Below, one piece after another: positions 25,669-39,211 of a stretch of 64,000 nt of DNA. The stretch spans positions 2,796,346-2,860,345 of the forward strand of contig NZ_KL448323.1 of the NCBI RefSeq assembly GCF_000709345.1, read 5' to 3'. The first letter of the stretch is position 1, and each line of letters opens with the position of its first letter. The position numbers were made by a program, and so were the translations under genes. This stretch comes from Polaromonas glacialis. Lineage in GTDB: Bacteria > Pseudomonadota > Gammaproteobacteria > Burkholderiales > Burkholderiaceae_C. The notes beneath the pieces are model-generated. The model saw only the letters and a list, made by a program, of their open reading frames with translations. It did not search any database and was not told the DNA's origin.

Positions 25669-27006
25669 ATGAACCAGCCCCTTCCCGCCTCGCCCTCTCC
25701 CGCATCCCCTTCCCCGCCGTCGGCCGCCGATCTCCAGGCCCTGCTGAAAGAGGACCAGGCGCGGCCCTGGTGGCGCCGCCCCGCGCCGTGGATAGTCGCC
25801 GCGCTCCTAGTGGCGCTGCTGGCCGGCCTGGCTTACTGGCAGGCCGGGCAAAAGGCCAGCGCCGTCCCGCGCTACGTGACGCAAACCGTCAGCCGGGGCA
25901 GCCTGACCCTGAATGTGCTGGCCAACGGCACGCTGCAGCCGACGCGTGCGGTCAACATCGGCAGCGAACTCTCGGGCACCGTCAAGCGCGTGCTGGTCGA
26001 TGTGAACGACCGCATCAAGCAGGGCCAGGTGCTGGTCGAGCTGGACACCGCCAAGCTGTCCGACCAGGTGCTGCGCTCGCGCGCCGCGCTGGCCGCCACG
26101 CAGGCACAGCAGGCGCAAAGCAGCGCCACCGTCAAAGAGTCCAAGGCGAGCCTGGCGCGCTTTGAGGAAGTCGCGCGACTGTCTGGCGGCAAGGTGCCGT
26201 CGGCGGCCGAACTCGACACCGCCCGCGCCACCCTGGAGCGCGCCGTGGCGCTTGAAGCCAGCGCCCGCGCCAATGTGGCCGAAGCGCGCGCCGCCGTCTC
26301 GACCGACGTGACCAACCTGTCCAAGGCGTCGATCCGCTCGCCGATCGACGGCGTGGTGCTGACGCGCACGGTCGATCCGGGCAATGCGGTGGCCGCCTCG
26401 CTGCAGGCGGTGACGCTGTTCACCGTGGCCGAGGACCTGACGCAATTGCGCCTGGAGGTCAATGTCGATGAAGCCGATGTCGGCTCGGTCAAGGCCGGCC
26501 AGAAGGCCAGCTTCACCGTCAGCGCCTACCCGTCGCGCCGCTACCCGGCCACCCTCACCCGCGTCGCCTTCGGCTCGACCAAGACCGACAACGTCGTCAC
26601 CTACGTCACCTACCTGAACGTCGACAACACCGACCTGAGCCTGCGCCCCGGCATGACGGCGGCGGCCACCATCATCGCCACCGAGCGCAGCGGCGTGCTG
26701 CTGGTGCCCAACACCGCGCTGCGCTTCACGCCGGCGCAGGGCGCCAGCCCGGCGGCAGCGGCGTCCGGCGGCAGTTTTGCCTCCAGACTCATGCCGCGCA
26801 TGCCGCGCCCCGGTGCGCGCAAGCCCGCCGACACCGGCGCCGCCGCTGGCGCCAAGCAGGTCTGGGTGCTCAAGGACGGCCAGGCCGTGGCCGTGGCCGT
26901 GACCACCGGCATCAGCGACGGCCGCATGACTGAAGTCAGCAGCACCGAACTGCAGGAAGGCATGGCGGTCATCACCGACCAGCAGGCCGCCGGAGCCGCG
27001 TCGTGA
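25669..27006 (+). CDS. macA: Periplasmic adaptor (membrane fusion protein), MacA type
   Basis: The 445-aa protein has one N-terminal membrane helix (WIVAALLVALLAGLAYW, near residue 40), a lipoyl half (VLANGTLQPTRAVNIGSELSG), an alpha-helical hairpin of coiled heptads (residues ~115-210) and a second lipoyl/beta-barrel part (IRSPIDGVVLTRTVDPG). It bridges the MacB permease and the outer-membrane duct. Its stop overlaps the ATPase start by 1 nt (TGATG), showing a tight operon. The C-terminal Ala/Arg-rich insert around residues 360-395 is unlike E. coli MacA. Confidence 0.85.
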   Translation: MNQPLPASPSPASPSPPSAADLQALLKEDQARPWWRRPAPWIVAALLVALLAGLAYWQAGQKASAVPRYVTQTVSRGSLTLNVLANGTLQPTRAVNIGSELSGTVKRVLVDVNDRIKQGQVLVELDTAKLSDQVLRSRAALAATQAQQAQSSATVKESKASLARFEEVARLSGGKVPSAAELDTARATLERAVALEASARANVAEARAAVSTDVTNLSKASIRSPIDGVVLTRTVDPGNAVAASLQAVTLFTVAEDLTQLRLEVNVDEADVGSVKAGQKASFTVSAYPSRRYPATLTRVAFGSTKTDNVVTYVTYLNVDNTDLSLRPGMTAAATIIATERSGVLLVPNTALRFTPAQGASPAAAASGGSFASRLMPRMPRPGARKPADTGAAAGAKQVWVLKDGQAVAVAVTTGISDGRMTEVSSTELQEGMAVITDQQAAGAAS

Positions 27007-27775
27007 TGAGTGACGCCGCCCCGCCGCTGATCCGCCTGCGCGGCATCACCAAGCGCTATGGCGAAGGCGCCACCGCGCTGATGGCGCTCAAGGGCGTTGA
27101 CCTGGACATCGAGGCCGGCGATTTTGTCGCCATCATGGGGCCCAGCGGGTCGGGCAAATCGACCGCCATGAACACGCTGGGCTGCCTGGACACGCCGACC
27201 TCGGGCGAATACCTGTTCCAGGGCGTGCATGTCGAGTCGCTCTCGCGCGACCAGCGCGCCCTGCTGCGGCGGCAATTTTTCGGTTTTGTGTTCCAGGGCT
27301 TCAACCTGCTGGCGCGTACCTCGGCGCAGGAAAACGTCGAGCTGCCGCTGCTCTACCGGGGCGAAGCCGCCACCGCCCGCCATGCCAGCGCCGCGCGGGC
27401 GCTCGACCAGGTCGGCCTGAAGGGCTGGGAGCACCACCTGCCCTCCGAGCTGTCGGGCGGGCAGCAGCAGCGCGTGGCGATTGCCCGCGCCATCGTCACC
27501 AACCCGGCGGTGCTGCTGGCCGACGAGCCGACCGGCAACCTCGACACCCAGCGCAGCCGCGAGATCATGGACCTGCTCTGGCGGCTCAATGCCGACCAGG
27601 GCATCACCGTGCTGATGGTCACGCACGAGCCCGACATGGCCGCCTACGCGCGGCGCATGGTGCGCTTCGTCGATGGCCTGGTGGAAAGCGACGTGCGCAA
27701 CGCGCATCCGGCCGGTCTGGAGGGCGTTCACGCGCCGCAGCCGCCAGTGGCCGCGCCCGTGGCGGAGGTCCGCTG

Positions 27776-27776
<1 letters not shown>
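27006..27776 (+). CDS. ABC transporter ATP-binding protein, MacB-type (separate ATPase)
   Basis: The 256-aa ATPase has Walker [10 protein letters not shown], signature [14 protein letters not shown], Walker [13 protein letters not shown] and switch His VTHEPD: the LolD/MacB family. In E. coli the ATPase and permease are fused in MacB; here they are two genes with a 1-nt TGATG overlap. It supplies energy for mechanotransmission-type export of drugs, peptides or siderophore-like compounds; cargo unknown. Confidence 0.88.
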
Positions 27777-28984
<1,208 letters not shown>

Positions 28985-29084
28985 ACACGACCCGTGACAC
29001 GGACGGCACTTGAAGCTGTGCGCTGCCCGGACTTGCCGCCCCGGTCCTACACGCCCCGGGTGTCAAACTGATGAAAATAGCCGC

Positions 29085-29600
29085 ATGCTGAGTAATTTTG
29101 ATACAGACCCATCATTTTTGAAACTTTCAACGCTTTCAGGTTTGAACCATGGCTTGGCGGTGTTAAAGAGCAAGCTCGATGTCGGCGGCATCATGGGGGC
29201 GCTGAATTATTTGAACAGTCGCATCGACCATCGCTTCACGGCCATCTACAAATTCCAGGGGTCGATGCAGCGCGCCGTGTTTCTCTACGACAAGCTGGGC
29301 CAGTCAGGCTCCCGCTTGAATGCAATAGCGATGTCTGAAAGCCTGAGCCGGTTCATCACGGTGTCCGAACCCTTCGGCGTGACCAATTCGGCCACGGACG
29401 CGTTCCTGAATGAAAACGGCCACCGCAGCGTGGTGACGTCGTTTTACGGCGTGTCGCTGTCGCCGGCCGGCACCAGGCCGACCGGCAGCCTTTGCCACTT
29501 CGATCTGAAACCCCAGAGCCTGCCATCGCCCGTGGAACGCGATTTTCTGAACCGCGCCAGCAGCCTGCTGTTCATCCGGCTCAACGGCTTTGGCCATTGA
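29085..29600 (+). CDS. GAF-like domain protein of unknown function
   Basis: The 171-aa cytoplasmic protein contains LNSRIDHRFTAIYKFQGSMQ, SLSRFITVSEPFGVTNS and YGVSLSPAGTRPTGSLCHFD, an arrangement like small GAF/phytochrome-type sensor domains. There is no output domain. It lies next to a hybrid histidine kinase on the other strand and might be an accessory sensor, but that is only positional. Slightly lower GC at its 5' end than neighbours. Start at 29085 (ATG) without a strong ribosome-binding site. Confidence 0.6.
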   Translation: MLSNFDTDPSFLKLSTLSGLNHGLAVLKSKLDVGGIMGALNYLNSRIDHRFTAIYKFQGSMQRAVFLYDKLGQSGSRLNAIAMSESLSRFITVSEPFGVTNSATDAFLNENGHRSVVTSFYGVSLSPAGTRPTGSLCHFDLKPQSLPSPVERDFLNRASSLLFIRLNGFGH

Positions 29601-29617
29601 CGCCTGCGCGCCAGCAC

Positions 29618-29670
29618 TTAAAACCATAGCAGTCAACCCAATCCAGTAGTGCGCAAAAGCCTGGTTTCAC
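29618..29670 (+). repeat. ATAGC intergenic hairpin repeat (degenerate)
   Basis: ACCATAGCAGTCAACCC, then AGTAGTGCGCAAAAGCC and TGGTTTC. It lies 18 nt after the GAF-like gene and between convergent genes. Confidence 0.55.
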
Positions 29671-29724
29671 CATAAATTCAGGTCAACAGGCGGCTGGCAG
29701 CGCCTTGCAGCCAGCCAGGCCGGC

Positions 29725-31647
29725 TCAGGCCACGCCCGCCAGCAGCCCCACCAGTTTCGCCGGATCGACGGGTTTGACCAGGTAGTGCTGGAAGCCCGCT
29801 TCCATGGCGGTTTTCCGGTCACGTTCCTGGCTGTAGCCGGTGACGGCGATAAGCACCGCGTGGGCGGTTTGCGGCTGCGCCCGCAGCAGTCGGGCCAGTT
29901 CATTGCCATTGACATCGGGCAGGCCAATGTCCAGCAGGAAGACATCGGGGGACTCGGCCCGGGCGCGTTCCAGCGCCTGCCGCGCGCCGTGTTCCACCAC
30001 CACGTCGTGGCCCGATGCCTGGAGAAACAGGGCCATCATTTGCGCCGCATCGACGTTGTCGTCAACGATCATCACGCGCAGTGGTTTTTCCACCGGCAAG
30101 GCCGCGTCGTCCGACTCAGGCTCACAACTCCGGCCGGGACGCGCCAGCAGCGCAAGCTGGACCGTGAACCGGCTGCCCTTCCCCAGGCCGGCACTGTCGC
30201 AGCTGACCGCGCCGCCATGCAGTTCGACCAGGCTTTTCACCAGCGCCAGCCCCAGGCCCAGGCCGCCGGAAGATCGGTCGGGCGTACGCTCGGCCTGCGC
30301 GAAAAGGTCGAACACCCGCGCCGCCAGGCTCGGCTCCATGCCGATGCCGTCGTCGGTCACGCTGAGCAGGACATGGCCGCCTCGCAGTTCGGTTTTCAGC
30401 AGTAGCTGGCCGCCCTCGGGCGTGTACTTCGCGGCATTGTTCAGCAGGTTGCCCACCACCTGCACCAGCCGCTTGGGGTCGCCCTCCACCCATGCAGGCA
30501 GGACCGACAGTTCGAGCGACAGGCGCTGGCGCCGTGCAGCGATCAGCGGGCTCACCTGCTCGACCGCGTCGGTGACGATATGCCGCAGGTCGAGCGGCTT
30601 TTTCTCCAGCGTGACCAGGCCCCGGTTCACCCGCGAAACGTCCAGCAGGTCGTCCACCAGGCCGGTCATGTGGTCAACCTGCCGGGCGATGATCTCGCTG
30701 GTTCGCTGCACCTGGGCAGTGTCCAGCCGGGCGACTTTCAGCAGCTCGGCGGCCGAACGGATCGGCGCCAGCGGGTTCCTCAACTCGTGCGCAAGCATGG
30801 CCAGGAACTCGTCCTTGCGGGCGTCGGCTTCCTCCAGCTTGTCCACCGCCTGGCGCAGGCCTTCGCCGGCGGTTTTCAGCGCCTGGATATCGACATTCAC
30901 GCCGCTCAGCACATCGGGGCCGTCGTCGGTCTCGCGGGACCAGTCGGCATGCATGTAGAACCAGCGGCAGCTGCCGTCTTTCTGGCGCATCCGGGTTTCC
31001 ATCACCAGCGGCGTGCCGGGACCGGCCGCCTGCGCCCGGGCGAACTTCCCGGCCACCTGGGGCCGGTCCGCCGGGCTCACCAGGCCCAGCCACTGCGCCA
31101 GCGTCATGACCGCAGGCGCATCGTGGTGGCCGAGCAGTCCCATGAAATTGGCGCAGACCTCGATCTGCCCGGTATCAGGGCGCCAGGTCCACATCCCGGC
31201 ATTGGCGGTGCGCAGGATGCGCCGGGTTTCCTCCCGTTCCCTGACGCAGCTCTCCAGCCGCTTGTGATCGGTCAGATCGACCGTGACCTTGGAGAACCCG
31301 ATCAGCGTGCCGGAGTGGTCGCGCAAGGCGGTCAGGGCAATCCGCGCCCAGAACAGGCTTCCGTCCTTGCGCTGGCGCCAGGTTTCCTCCTTGTAGAAGC
31401 CGTTCTTTTTCGCCTCGCCGAGGTTGTGCGCGGGCCAGCCTTGCAGCTTTTGCTCGTCGGTGTAGAGGATCGAAATAGGGCTGCCGATCGCGTCCTGGGC
31501 GGTAAACCCCTTCATTTCCTCGGCGCCACGGTTCCAGACGGTGATGACGCCGTCGGGGTCGGTGAAGAACACCCCCACTTCCTTGATCTCCTCGGACATC
31601 AGCCGATGCAGTTCCGCCACCTGGTGGTCGGGCAATGACGATGCCAT
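29725..31647 (-). CDS. PAS-sensing hybrid histidine kinase with C-terminal receiver
   Basis: The 640-aa cytoplasmic sensor has PAS domain 1 (EVGVFFTDPDGVITVWNRGAE, residues ~22-130), PAS domain 2 with a PAC motif (TRMRQKDGSCRWFYMHADW), HisKA with phospho-acceptor His287 in MLAHELRNPLAPI, an HATPase domain (NLLNNAAKYTP; GLGLGLALVKSLVELHGG), then a receiver with phospho-Asp573 in FLLDIGLPDV and Lys in LVKPVD. No membrane segment. A related kinase is at 32449 on the other strand. The start at 31645-31647 is favoured, but an in-frame ATG lies at 31747-31749. Confidence 0.85.
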   Translation of the reverse strand: MASSLPDHQVAELHRLMSEEIKEVGVFFTDPDGVITVWNRGAEEMKGFTAQDAIGSPISILYTDEQKLQGWPAHNLGEAKKNGFYKEETWRQRKDGSLFWARIALTALRDHSGTLIGFSKVTVDLTDHKRLESCVREREETRRILRTANAGMWTWRPDTGQIEVCANFMGLLGHHDAPAVMTLAQWLGLVSPADRPQVAGKFARAQAAGPGTPLVMETRMRQKDGSCRWFYMHADWSRETDDGPDVLSGVNVDIQALKTAGEGLRQAVDKLEEADARKDEFLAMLAHELRNPLAPIRSAAELLKVARLDTAQVQRTSEIIARQVDHMTGLVDDLLDVSRVNRGLVTLEKKPLDLRHIVTDAVEQVSPLIAARRQRLSLELSVLPAWVEGDPKRLVQVVGNLLNNAAKYTPEGGQLLLKTELRGGHVLLSVTDDGIGMEPSLAARVFDLFAQAERTPDRSSGGLGLGLALVKSLVELHGGAVSCDSAGLGKGSRFTVQLALLARPGRSCEPESDDAALPVEKPLRVMIVDDNVDAAQMMALFLQASGHDVVVEHGARQALERARAESPDVFLLDIGLPDVNGNELARLLRAQPQTAHAVLIAVTGYSQERDRKTAMEAGFQHYLVKPVDPAKLVGLLAGVA

Positions 31648-31823
31648 ATAGGGTTTTGGCACGTTGAATCTCCTGAATGTCGGAGCGTTGTCGTGACGGC
31701 CCCGGGTGATGCATCGTGCAATGAAAACGGGCGCGCACTTGTCGGACAAGCTGCAGCGCGATGGGTAAGCATCCGGCGCCCAAGCGCGTAATGCAAGGCA
31801 GCCGCACCGCGCAGGCAGGCGGT

Positions 31824-32135
31824 TCAGATCGGGACTTCGTAGGCCTGGTTGCTGCGAACCCAGGTGGCCAGCCCGGCCTTGATGTTCTTCACCCGCCAGG
31901 CGCCGAACTCGGGGTCGCTGTTGAGCTTGTCCAGCGTGGCGCCAAGCTGGGCACTCGATTCAAACCCGGCGGTGAAGGCCAGGTTGCCGACCTCTCCCAC
32001 CTGCACGCTCCACAGGCGAACCTCGGCGCCATGGGTTCGCCACATCGTGGCGGCCTCCTTCACCAGCCCCATGAGCTGGCCCACATCGCATCCGGGAGTG
32101 GGTTTGAAAACGTATTGGACGATGGCTGCTGGCAT
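31824..32135 (-). CDS. Small dimeric alpha/beta-barrel-like protein
   Basis: The 103-aa protein opens MPAAIVQYVFKPTPGCDVGQ and contains WRTHGAEVRLWSVQVGEVGNLAFTAGFESS. Its length and beta-alpha-beta-beta pattern fit the ferredoxin-like dimeric alpha/beta barrel superfamily (ABM/NIPSNAP/EthD-like). No catalytic residues can be named. A GGAG-type site precedes the ATG. It sits between the two hybrid kinases with no clear link. Confidence 0.6.
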   Translation of the reverse strand: MPAAIVQYVFKPTPGCDVGQLMGLVKEAATMWRTHGAEVRLWSVQVGEVGNLAFTAGFESSAQLGATLDKLNSDPEFGAWRVKNIKAGLATWVRSNQAYEVPI

Positions 32136-32448
32136 GCTTGTCTCCTGGGTTGGTTGGGGTTGATGGGGCCGGCCCGTGTCACGCCGCCCGGAAAATTAGG
32201 CGGCGACGCTTGCCCGCAGTCAACCGGTTTAACCTTGGCTGACAAGTCATACAGTTGAACCCTCACCTCCCGCCAGGCGGCCCGGTCGCCCAGCCTTGCG
32301 GCAGCGCAAGCCAGCGCCCGACAAACGTTATCCTGCACAATTTGCAGCAGAACAAGCTGCGGCCGACCCGCCTGAACGCGCATCGAACGCGCGCCGGGTT
32401 GCCAGCCGGCGGCCATATCGAACCGTTGATCCCCTGAAAGAGTCCTGT

Positions 32449-33999
32449 ATGGAAAACGTTCCTGAACAACCCATGGCATCCGATGACCGGCTGGCGCCGC
32501 TGGACAGCCGGCGCGTGACCGACGCCGACTACCGCCTGCTGGTGGAGTCGGTTGCCGATTACGCCATCTTCCTGCTCGACCCCGGCGGCCATGTGGTGAG
32601 CTGGAATGCCGGCGCCCAGAAGACCAAGGGCTATGAAGCGGCGGAAATCATCGGCAAGCACTTCTCGGTGTTCTACCCGCCCGAGGCCGCGCCGGGCTGG
32701 CCGGACGAGGAGCTGCAAATTGCGCTGCGGGACGGGCGCTTCGAGGACGAAGGCTGGCGAATCCGCAAGGACGGCAGCCGGTTCTGGGCCAGCGTCGTCA
32801 TCACGCCCTTGAGCGACGACGCCGGCCGCCACCGGGGATTCGCCAAGGTCACGCGCGACCTGACCGAGCGGCGCCGAGTCACCGCGCTGGAGGACGAAGG
32901 CCGGCGGATCACCAACTTCCTCGCGCTGCTGGGGCACGAACTGCGCAACCCGCTGGCGCCCATCTCCAACGCCGTGGCGCTGCTGGAGCGCGAGAACAGC
33001 GACTCCAAGGCCTTGCGCGCCACGCGCGAGATCATCGGGCGCCAGCTCCGGCAGCTGAACCGGCTGGTCGACGACCTGCTCGACGTGGGCCGCATCACCA
33101 GCGGCAAGATCGAGCTGGAGGCCAGGCCGGTGCGCTTCATCGACGCGCTGCACGAGGCGGTCGAGGCGGTCAGGCCGCTGATCGACCGCAAGTCGCATGT
33201 GCTGGACATCCACAGCGCGGACGATCCGTGGGTCATCGGCGACCGTGCGCGCATCATCCAGATTTTGTCCAACCTGATCGGCAACGCCGCCAAGTTCACG
33301 CCCGACGCCGGCCGCATCAGCGTGCGCGTCGCCGCCACGCCCGACAGCACCGAGGTCCGGGTGATCGACAACGGGCCGGGCATTGCGCCGCAGCACCTGC
33401 ACAAGGTGTTTGACCTGTTTTTCCAGGGCGAGCAGGACGTCGCGCGCTCGCAGGGCGGGCTGGGCCTGGGGCTCAGCCTGGTGCAGCAGCTGGTGGTGCT
33501 GCATGGCGGAGAAGTCAGCGCCTTCAGCAAGGGCATCCATGGCGAGGGCAGCGAGTTCGTGATCCGGCTGCCGGCCGCGCCTGCGGCGGGCAAAGGCGAC
33601 GACCCCTTCGCCGGCAAGCGCGTGCTGGTGGTCGACGACAACCGCGATGCAGCCGAAACCATGGCGATGCTGCTCGATGCGCTGGGCTATGCCGCCAGCA
33701 TGGCGCATGACGGGCTGGCCGGGGTCGAAGCCATCAAGGCCGATGCGCCTGACCTGGTGCTGCTCGACATCGGCCTGCCAGGCATCAGCGGGATCGAGGT
33801 CGCGCAAAAAATACGCGCCGAGATGGCCAATCCGCCGCCGCTGATCGCCATCACGGGCTACGGCCAGGAACGCGACCGCGAAGCGAGTTTCGAGGCTGGT
33901 TTTTACGAGCACCTGACCAAGCCGGTCGATGTCGACAAACTGGTGGCCTTGCTGGAACGGCTGCTGGGCAACCCGCCCATCCATGGGTGTATAACCTAA
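32449..33999 (+). CDS. PAS hybrid histidine kinase with C-terminal receiver
   Basis: The 516-aa cytoplasmic protein has one PAS/PAC domain (DYAIFLLDPGGHVVSWNAGA; RIRKDGSRFWASVVI; ends at about residue 145), HisKA with His163 in LLGHELRNPLAPI, HATPase (NLIGNAAKFTP; GLGLGLSLVQQLVVLHGG) and a receiver with Asp440 in LLDIGLPGI and the Lys in LTKPVD. The PAS and kinase cores are clearly paralogous to 29725-31647, though this one lacks the second PAS. Start at ATG 32449 with GAAAGAG upstream. No response-regulator gene neighbours it, so signalling must go through phosphorelay partners elsewhere. Confidence 0.85.
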   Translation: MENVPEQPMASDDRLAPLDSRRVTDADYRLLVESVADYAIFLLDPGGHVVSWNAGAQKTKGYEAAEIIGKHFSVFYPPEAAPGWPDEELQIALRDGRFEDEGWRIRKDGSRFWASVVITPLSDDAGRHRGFAKVTRDLTERRRVTALEDEGRRITNFLALLGHELRNPLAPISNAVALLERENSDSKALRATREIIGRQLRQLNRLVDDLLDVGRITSGKIELEARPVRFIDALHEAVEAVRPLIDRKSHVLDIHSADDPWVIGDRARIIQILSNLIGNAAKFTPDAGRISVRVAATPDSTEVRVIDNGPGIAPQHLHKVFDLFFQGEQDVARSQGGLGLGLSLVQQLVVLHGGEVSAFSKGIHGEGSEFVIRLPAAPAAGKGDDPFAGKRVLVVDDNRDAAETMAMLLDALGYAASMAHDGLAGVEAIKADAPDLVLLDIGLPGISGIEVAQKIRAEMANPPPLIAITGYGQERDREASFEAGFYEHLTKPVDVDKLVALLERLLGNPPIHGCIT

Positions 34000-34050
34000 T
34001 CCCCCCAAACCATGCGCCTGAGAGCGCGACAACATCGAGGAAAACCAGTC

Positions 34051-34764
34051 ATGGGCGCGCAATGGAAAGCAAAAGGCAAGGACCTGGCGGCAAATGCCAG
34101 GGGCCGGATTTTTGGAAAACTGTCCAAGGACATCATGATCGCGGCGCGCAACGGCGCCGACCCGGCGTCGAATTCGCGCCTGCGGCTGGTGGTCGAGCAG
34201 GCGCGCAAGCTGTCGATGCCCAAGGAAACGCTGGACCGGGCCATCAAGAAGGGCGCGGGCCTGACCGGCGAGTCGGTGCATTTCGAACACGTCATCTACG
34301 AAGGCTTTGCGCCGCACCAGGTGCCGCTGATGGTCGAATGCCTGACCGACAACGTCAACCGCACCGCGTCCGAGATGCGCGTGCTGTTTCGCAAGGGGCA
34401 GCTGGGCAGTTCCGGCTCGGTGGCCTGGGATTTCGACCATGTGGGCATGATCGAGGCCGAGCCGCTCACGGCCGGCGCCGACCCGGAACTGGCCGCCATC
34501 GAAGCGGGCGCGCAGGACTTCGAGCCCGGCCATGAAGACGGCACGACGCTGTTCCTGACCGACCACGCCGACCTGGACCTGGTCAGCCGCGCGCTGCCGG
34601 CGCAGGGCTTCACCGTGCTGACCGCCAAGCTCGGCTACAAGCCGAAGAACCCGGTCAACCCGGCGTCCCTGAGCAGCGGCGACCTGCACGAGGTCGAGGC
34701 CTTCCTGGCCGCCATCGACGCCAACGACGACGTGCAGAACGTGTACGTCGGCCTGGCCGGCTGA
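34051..34764 (+). CDS. YebC/PmpR/TACO1-family regulatory protein
   Basis: The 237-aa protein begins [20 protein letters not shown] and shows the YebC three-domain pattern ([50 protein letters not shown]). Family members act as DNA-binding regulators or as translation factors relieving ribosome stalling; which applies here cannot be told. The canonical start is MAGHSKW; the divergence to GAQWKAKG marks it as the YeeN-like paralog. The likely start is the second in-frame ATG. Confidence 0.85.
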   Translation: MGAQWKAKGKDLAANARGRIFGKLSKDIMIAARNGADPASNSRLRLVVEQARKLSMPKETLDRAIKKGAGLTGESVHFEHVIYEGFAPHQVPLMVECLTDNVNRTASEMRVLFRKGQLGSSGSVAWDFDHVGMIEAEPLTAGADPELAAIEAGAQDFEPGHEDGTTLFLTDHADLDLVSRALPAQGFTVLTAKLGYKPKNPVNPASLSSGDLHEVEAFLAAIDANDDVQNVYVGLAG

Positions 34765-34788
34765 ACAGGCCTTTTTTCTTCATTTCCC

Positions 34789-35391
34789 ATGCCCGAGCCG
34801 CCCCACCTGCTGCACATCACCGAGCAGAACCATGAGGTGCTGATCGACCTGATCTACGCCGGCGAGAACAACTTCACCGGCCAGGTGATCTACGACCATC
34901 CGCTGTGCTTTCTGCACCCGCAGGCCGAGGCCGGTTTGCGCCAGGCGATCGCGGCGGCGCGGGGTTTCGGCCTGCGGCTGAAGATTCTCGACGCCTTCCG
35001 CCCGCAGGAGGCGCAGGAAGCGCTGTGGGCCGTGGCGCCCAACCCCGACTACATCGCCGACCCGAAAAAGGGCTCGAACCACACGCGCGGCGTGGCCATC
35101 GACCTGACGCTGGTCGGCGCCGACGGTGTGGCGCTCGACATGGGAACGCCGGTGGACACCATGAGCCCGGCGTCGCACCACTTCCATGCCGGCCATCCGG
35201 CGGCCGTGCAGGTCAACCGCATGCGGCTGCTGACGGTGATGCTGGAAGCCGGCTTTGTTCATCACCCGCGCGAATGGTGGCATTACCAGTTGCCGGGCGC
35301 GGACCGGTTTCCCCTGATCGACAGCCATGACTTCATGACCTGCCTGCATGCCGGCGGCCATGCGGCGGCGGCAGCTTCCATGGCGCCCTGA
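34789..35391 (+). CDS. ddpX: D-alanyl-D-alanine dipeptidase (VanX/DdpX family)
   Basis: The 200-aa zinc peptidase carries the VanX motifs SNHTRGVAIDLTL (first His and Asp zinc ligands) and PREWWHYQL (catalytic Glu and last His ligand). It hydrolyses D-Ala-D-Ala. There is no vanHA ligase or sensor near it, so the role is peptidoglycan recycling or nutrient use rather than glycopeptide resistance. It lacks a signal peptide and is probably cytoplasmic. It starts 24 nt after the yebC-type gene, so the two may be co-transcribed. Confidence 0.85.
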   Translation: MPEPPHLLHITEQNHEVLIDLIYAGENNFTGQVIYDHPLCFLHPQAEAGLRQAIAAARGFGLRLKILDAFRPQEAQEALWAVAPNPDYIADPKKGSNHTRGVAIDLTLVGADGVALDMGTPVDTMSPASHHFHAGHPAAVQVNRMRLLTVMLEAGFVHHPREWWHYQLPGADRFPLIDSHDFMTCLHAGGHAAAAASMAP

Positions 35392-35397
35392 ATGCTC

Positions 35398-35451
35398 TGT
35401 TTTTAATAGCTGTTGGTGCATGACCAACATGCGCAAATGCCTGATTTTCTA
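35398..35451 (+). repeat. ATAGC intergenic hairpin repeat after ddpX
   Basis: TTTTTAATAGCTG, then GGTGCATGACCAACATGCGC, AAATGCC and TGATTTTC. It begins 7 nt after the ddpX stop. Confidence 0.65.
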
Positions 35452-35526
35452 TGAATTTTTGCAGCCGGGGCCGCCAGCGCCGCGCAGCGGCCTGCGCCAA
35501 GGGCATCCTGGCGTATGCTGCAACGC

Positions 35527-36114
35527 ATGAACGAAAAAATCAACCAGTTGCTGTCGCAGATGGCCGCGCTTGAAGACGAACTGCGCACGGCGGTTCACCA
35601 GCAGGAAAGCCGGGTGTTCTTCCAGATCAAGGGCAAGCGCGTCGAGTTTGAAAAGTCGGCCCGGGACGCGCACCGCAAGCTCAAGACCGGCGTGCTGCGC
35701 TGGCTGGTGAAGGACCGGCCGCAAAACCTGCTGACCGGGCCGCTGATCTACGGCATGATCTTTCCGCTGTTGATGCTCGACGCCTGCGTGAGCTTCTACC
35801 AGTGGGTCTGCTTTCCGGTCTATGGCATCACGCGGGTGCGGCGCGGCGACTACCTGGTGTTTGACCGGCGGCACCTGGGCTACCTCAACGCCATCGAGAA
35901 ATTCCACTGCAGCTACTGCGAATACGGCAATGGCCTGATGGCCTACATGGGCGAAATCCTGGCGCGCACCGAGCAGTATTTTTGCCCCATCAAGCACGCG
36001 CACAAGATACTGGGAACGCACGCGCGCTACCACCGCTTCCTCGAATACGGCGAGGCCGAGGCCTATGAGGCGAAGCTCGAAGCGTTCCGGGTGGCGCTGG
36101 GCAAGGAGAAATGA
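35527..36114 (+). CDS. Hypothetical membrane-associated protein with CxxC motif
   Basis: The 195-aa product starts with a coiled-coil-like segment (LSQMAALEDELRTAVHQQES), has one strongly hydrophobic stretch (LIYGMIFPLLMLDACVSFYQ, near residue 75-95) and a CSYCEYGNG motif at about 125, which could bind metal or form a disulfide. I recall similar uncharacterised beta-proteobacterial proteins but no named domain. The chosen ATG (35527) lacks a strong ribosome-binding site. The function is unknown. Confidence 0.65.
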   Translation: MNEKINQLLSQMAALEDELRTAVHQQESRVFFQIKGKRVEFEKSARDAHRKLKTGVLRWLVKDRPQNLLTGPLIYGMIFPLLMLDACVSFYQWVCFPVYGITRVRRGDYLVFDRRHLGYLNAIEKFHCSYCEYGNGLMAYMGEILARTEQYFCPIKHAHKILGTHARYHRFLEYGEAEAYEAKLEAFRVALGKEK

Positions 36115-36209
36115 GCCGGCGGCCCAGGCTTTCCTTAAAATCCGGTTCCTGCCCGCTTCGGGTTTGACTCCGGTGTTGCCAACTTCCCCAACCCCTTCCA
36201 AGGATTTTC

Positions 36210-36443
36210 ATGGACCAGCCCATTCATCAATTCAGCGAACTTTTTGCACAACTCGGCCTGCCCGCCGACGAGGCGGCCATCCGGCAGTTCATCGCCTCGC
36301 ATTCGCCCCTGAGAAGCGACCTTGACCTGGCCGACGCGCCGTTCTGGACGGATTCGCAGGCCGCGTTCCTGAAGGAAGAAAAGCAGGACGACGCCGACTG
36401 GGCGGAACTGGTCGACCAGCTGAACCTGGCGCTTCGCGGCTGA
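36210..36443 (+). CDS. DUF2789 protein
   Basis: The 77-aa acidic protein (MDQPIHQFSELFAQLGLP..., ending DWAELVDQLNLALRG) matches DUF2789 in length and in the HSPLRSDLDLADAPFW segment. It is small, helical and cytoplasmic with unknown function. AAGGA precedes the ATG by ~8 nt. A short hairpin (TGAGCGGA/TCCGCTCA, 36441-36459) spans its stop codon. Confidence 0.8.
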   Translation: MDQPIHQFSELFAQLGLPADEAAIRQFIASHSPLRSDLDLADAPFWTDSQAAFLKEEKQDDADWAELVDQLNLALRG

Positions 36444-36482
36444 GCGGATTTTCCGCTCACGAATCCGCTTCGAAACCAGCCC

Positions 36483-39167
<2,685 letters not shown>

Positions 39168-39211
39168 GCCGGCCGCTGACGGGCACGCTGGTTTTTTTGA
39201 GGCCTGCACTT

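Noticed and set aside
32263..34689. An 808-codon minus-strand frame opposite the hybrid kinase and YebC-type genes
   Set aside because: Same GC shadow effect; no ribosome-binding site or recognisable domain.
34789..35391. VanX homolog as a glycopeptide-resistance gene
   Set aside because: No vanH, vanA or regulator genes nearby; more likely D-Ala-D-Ala recycling.
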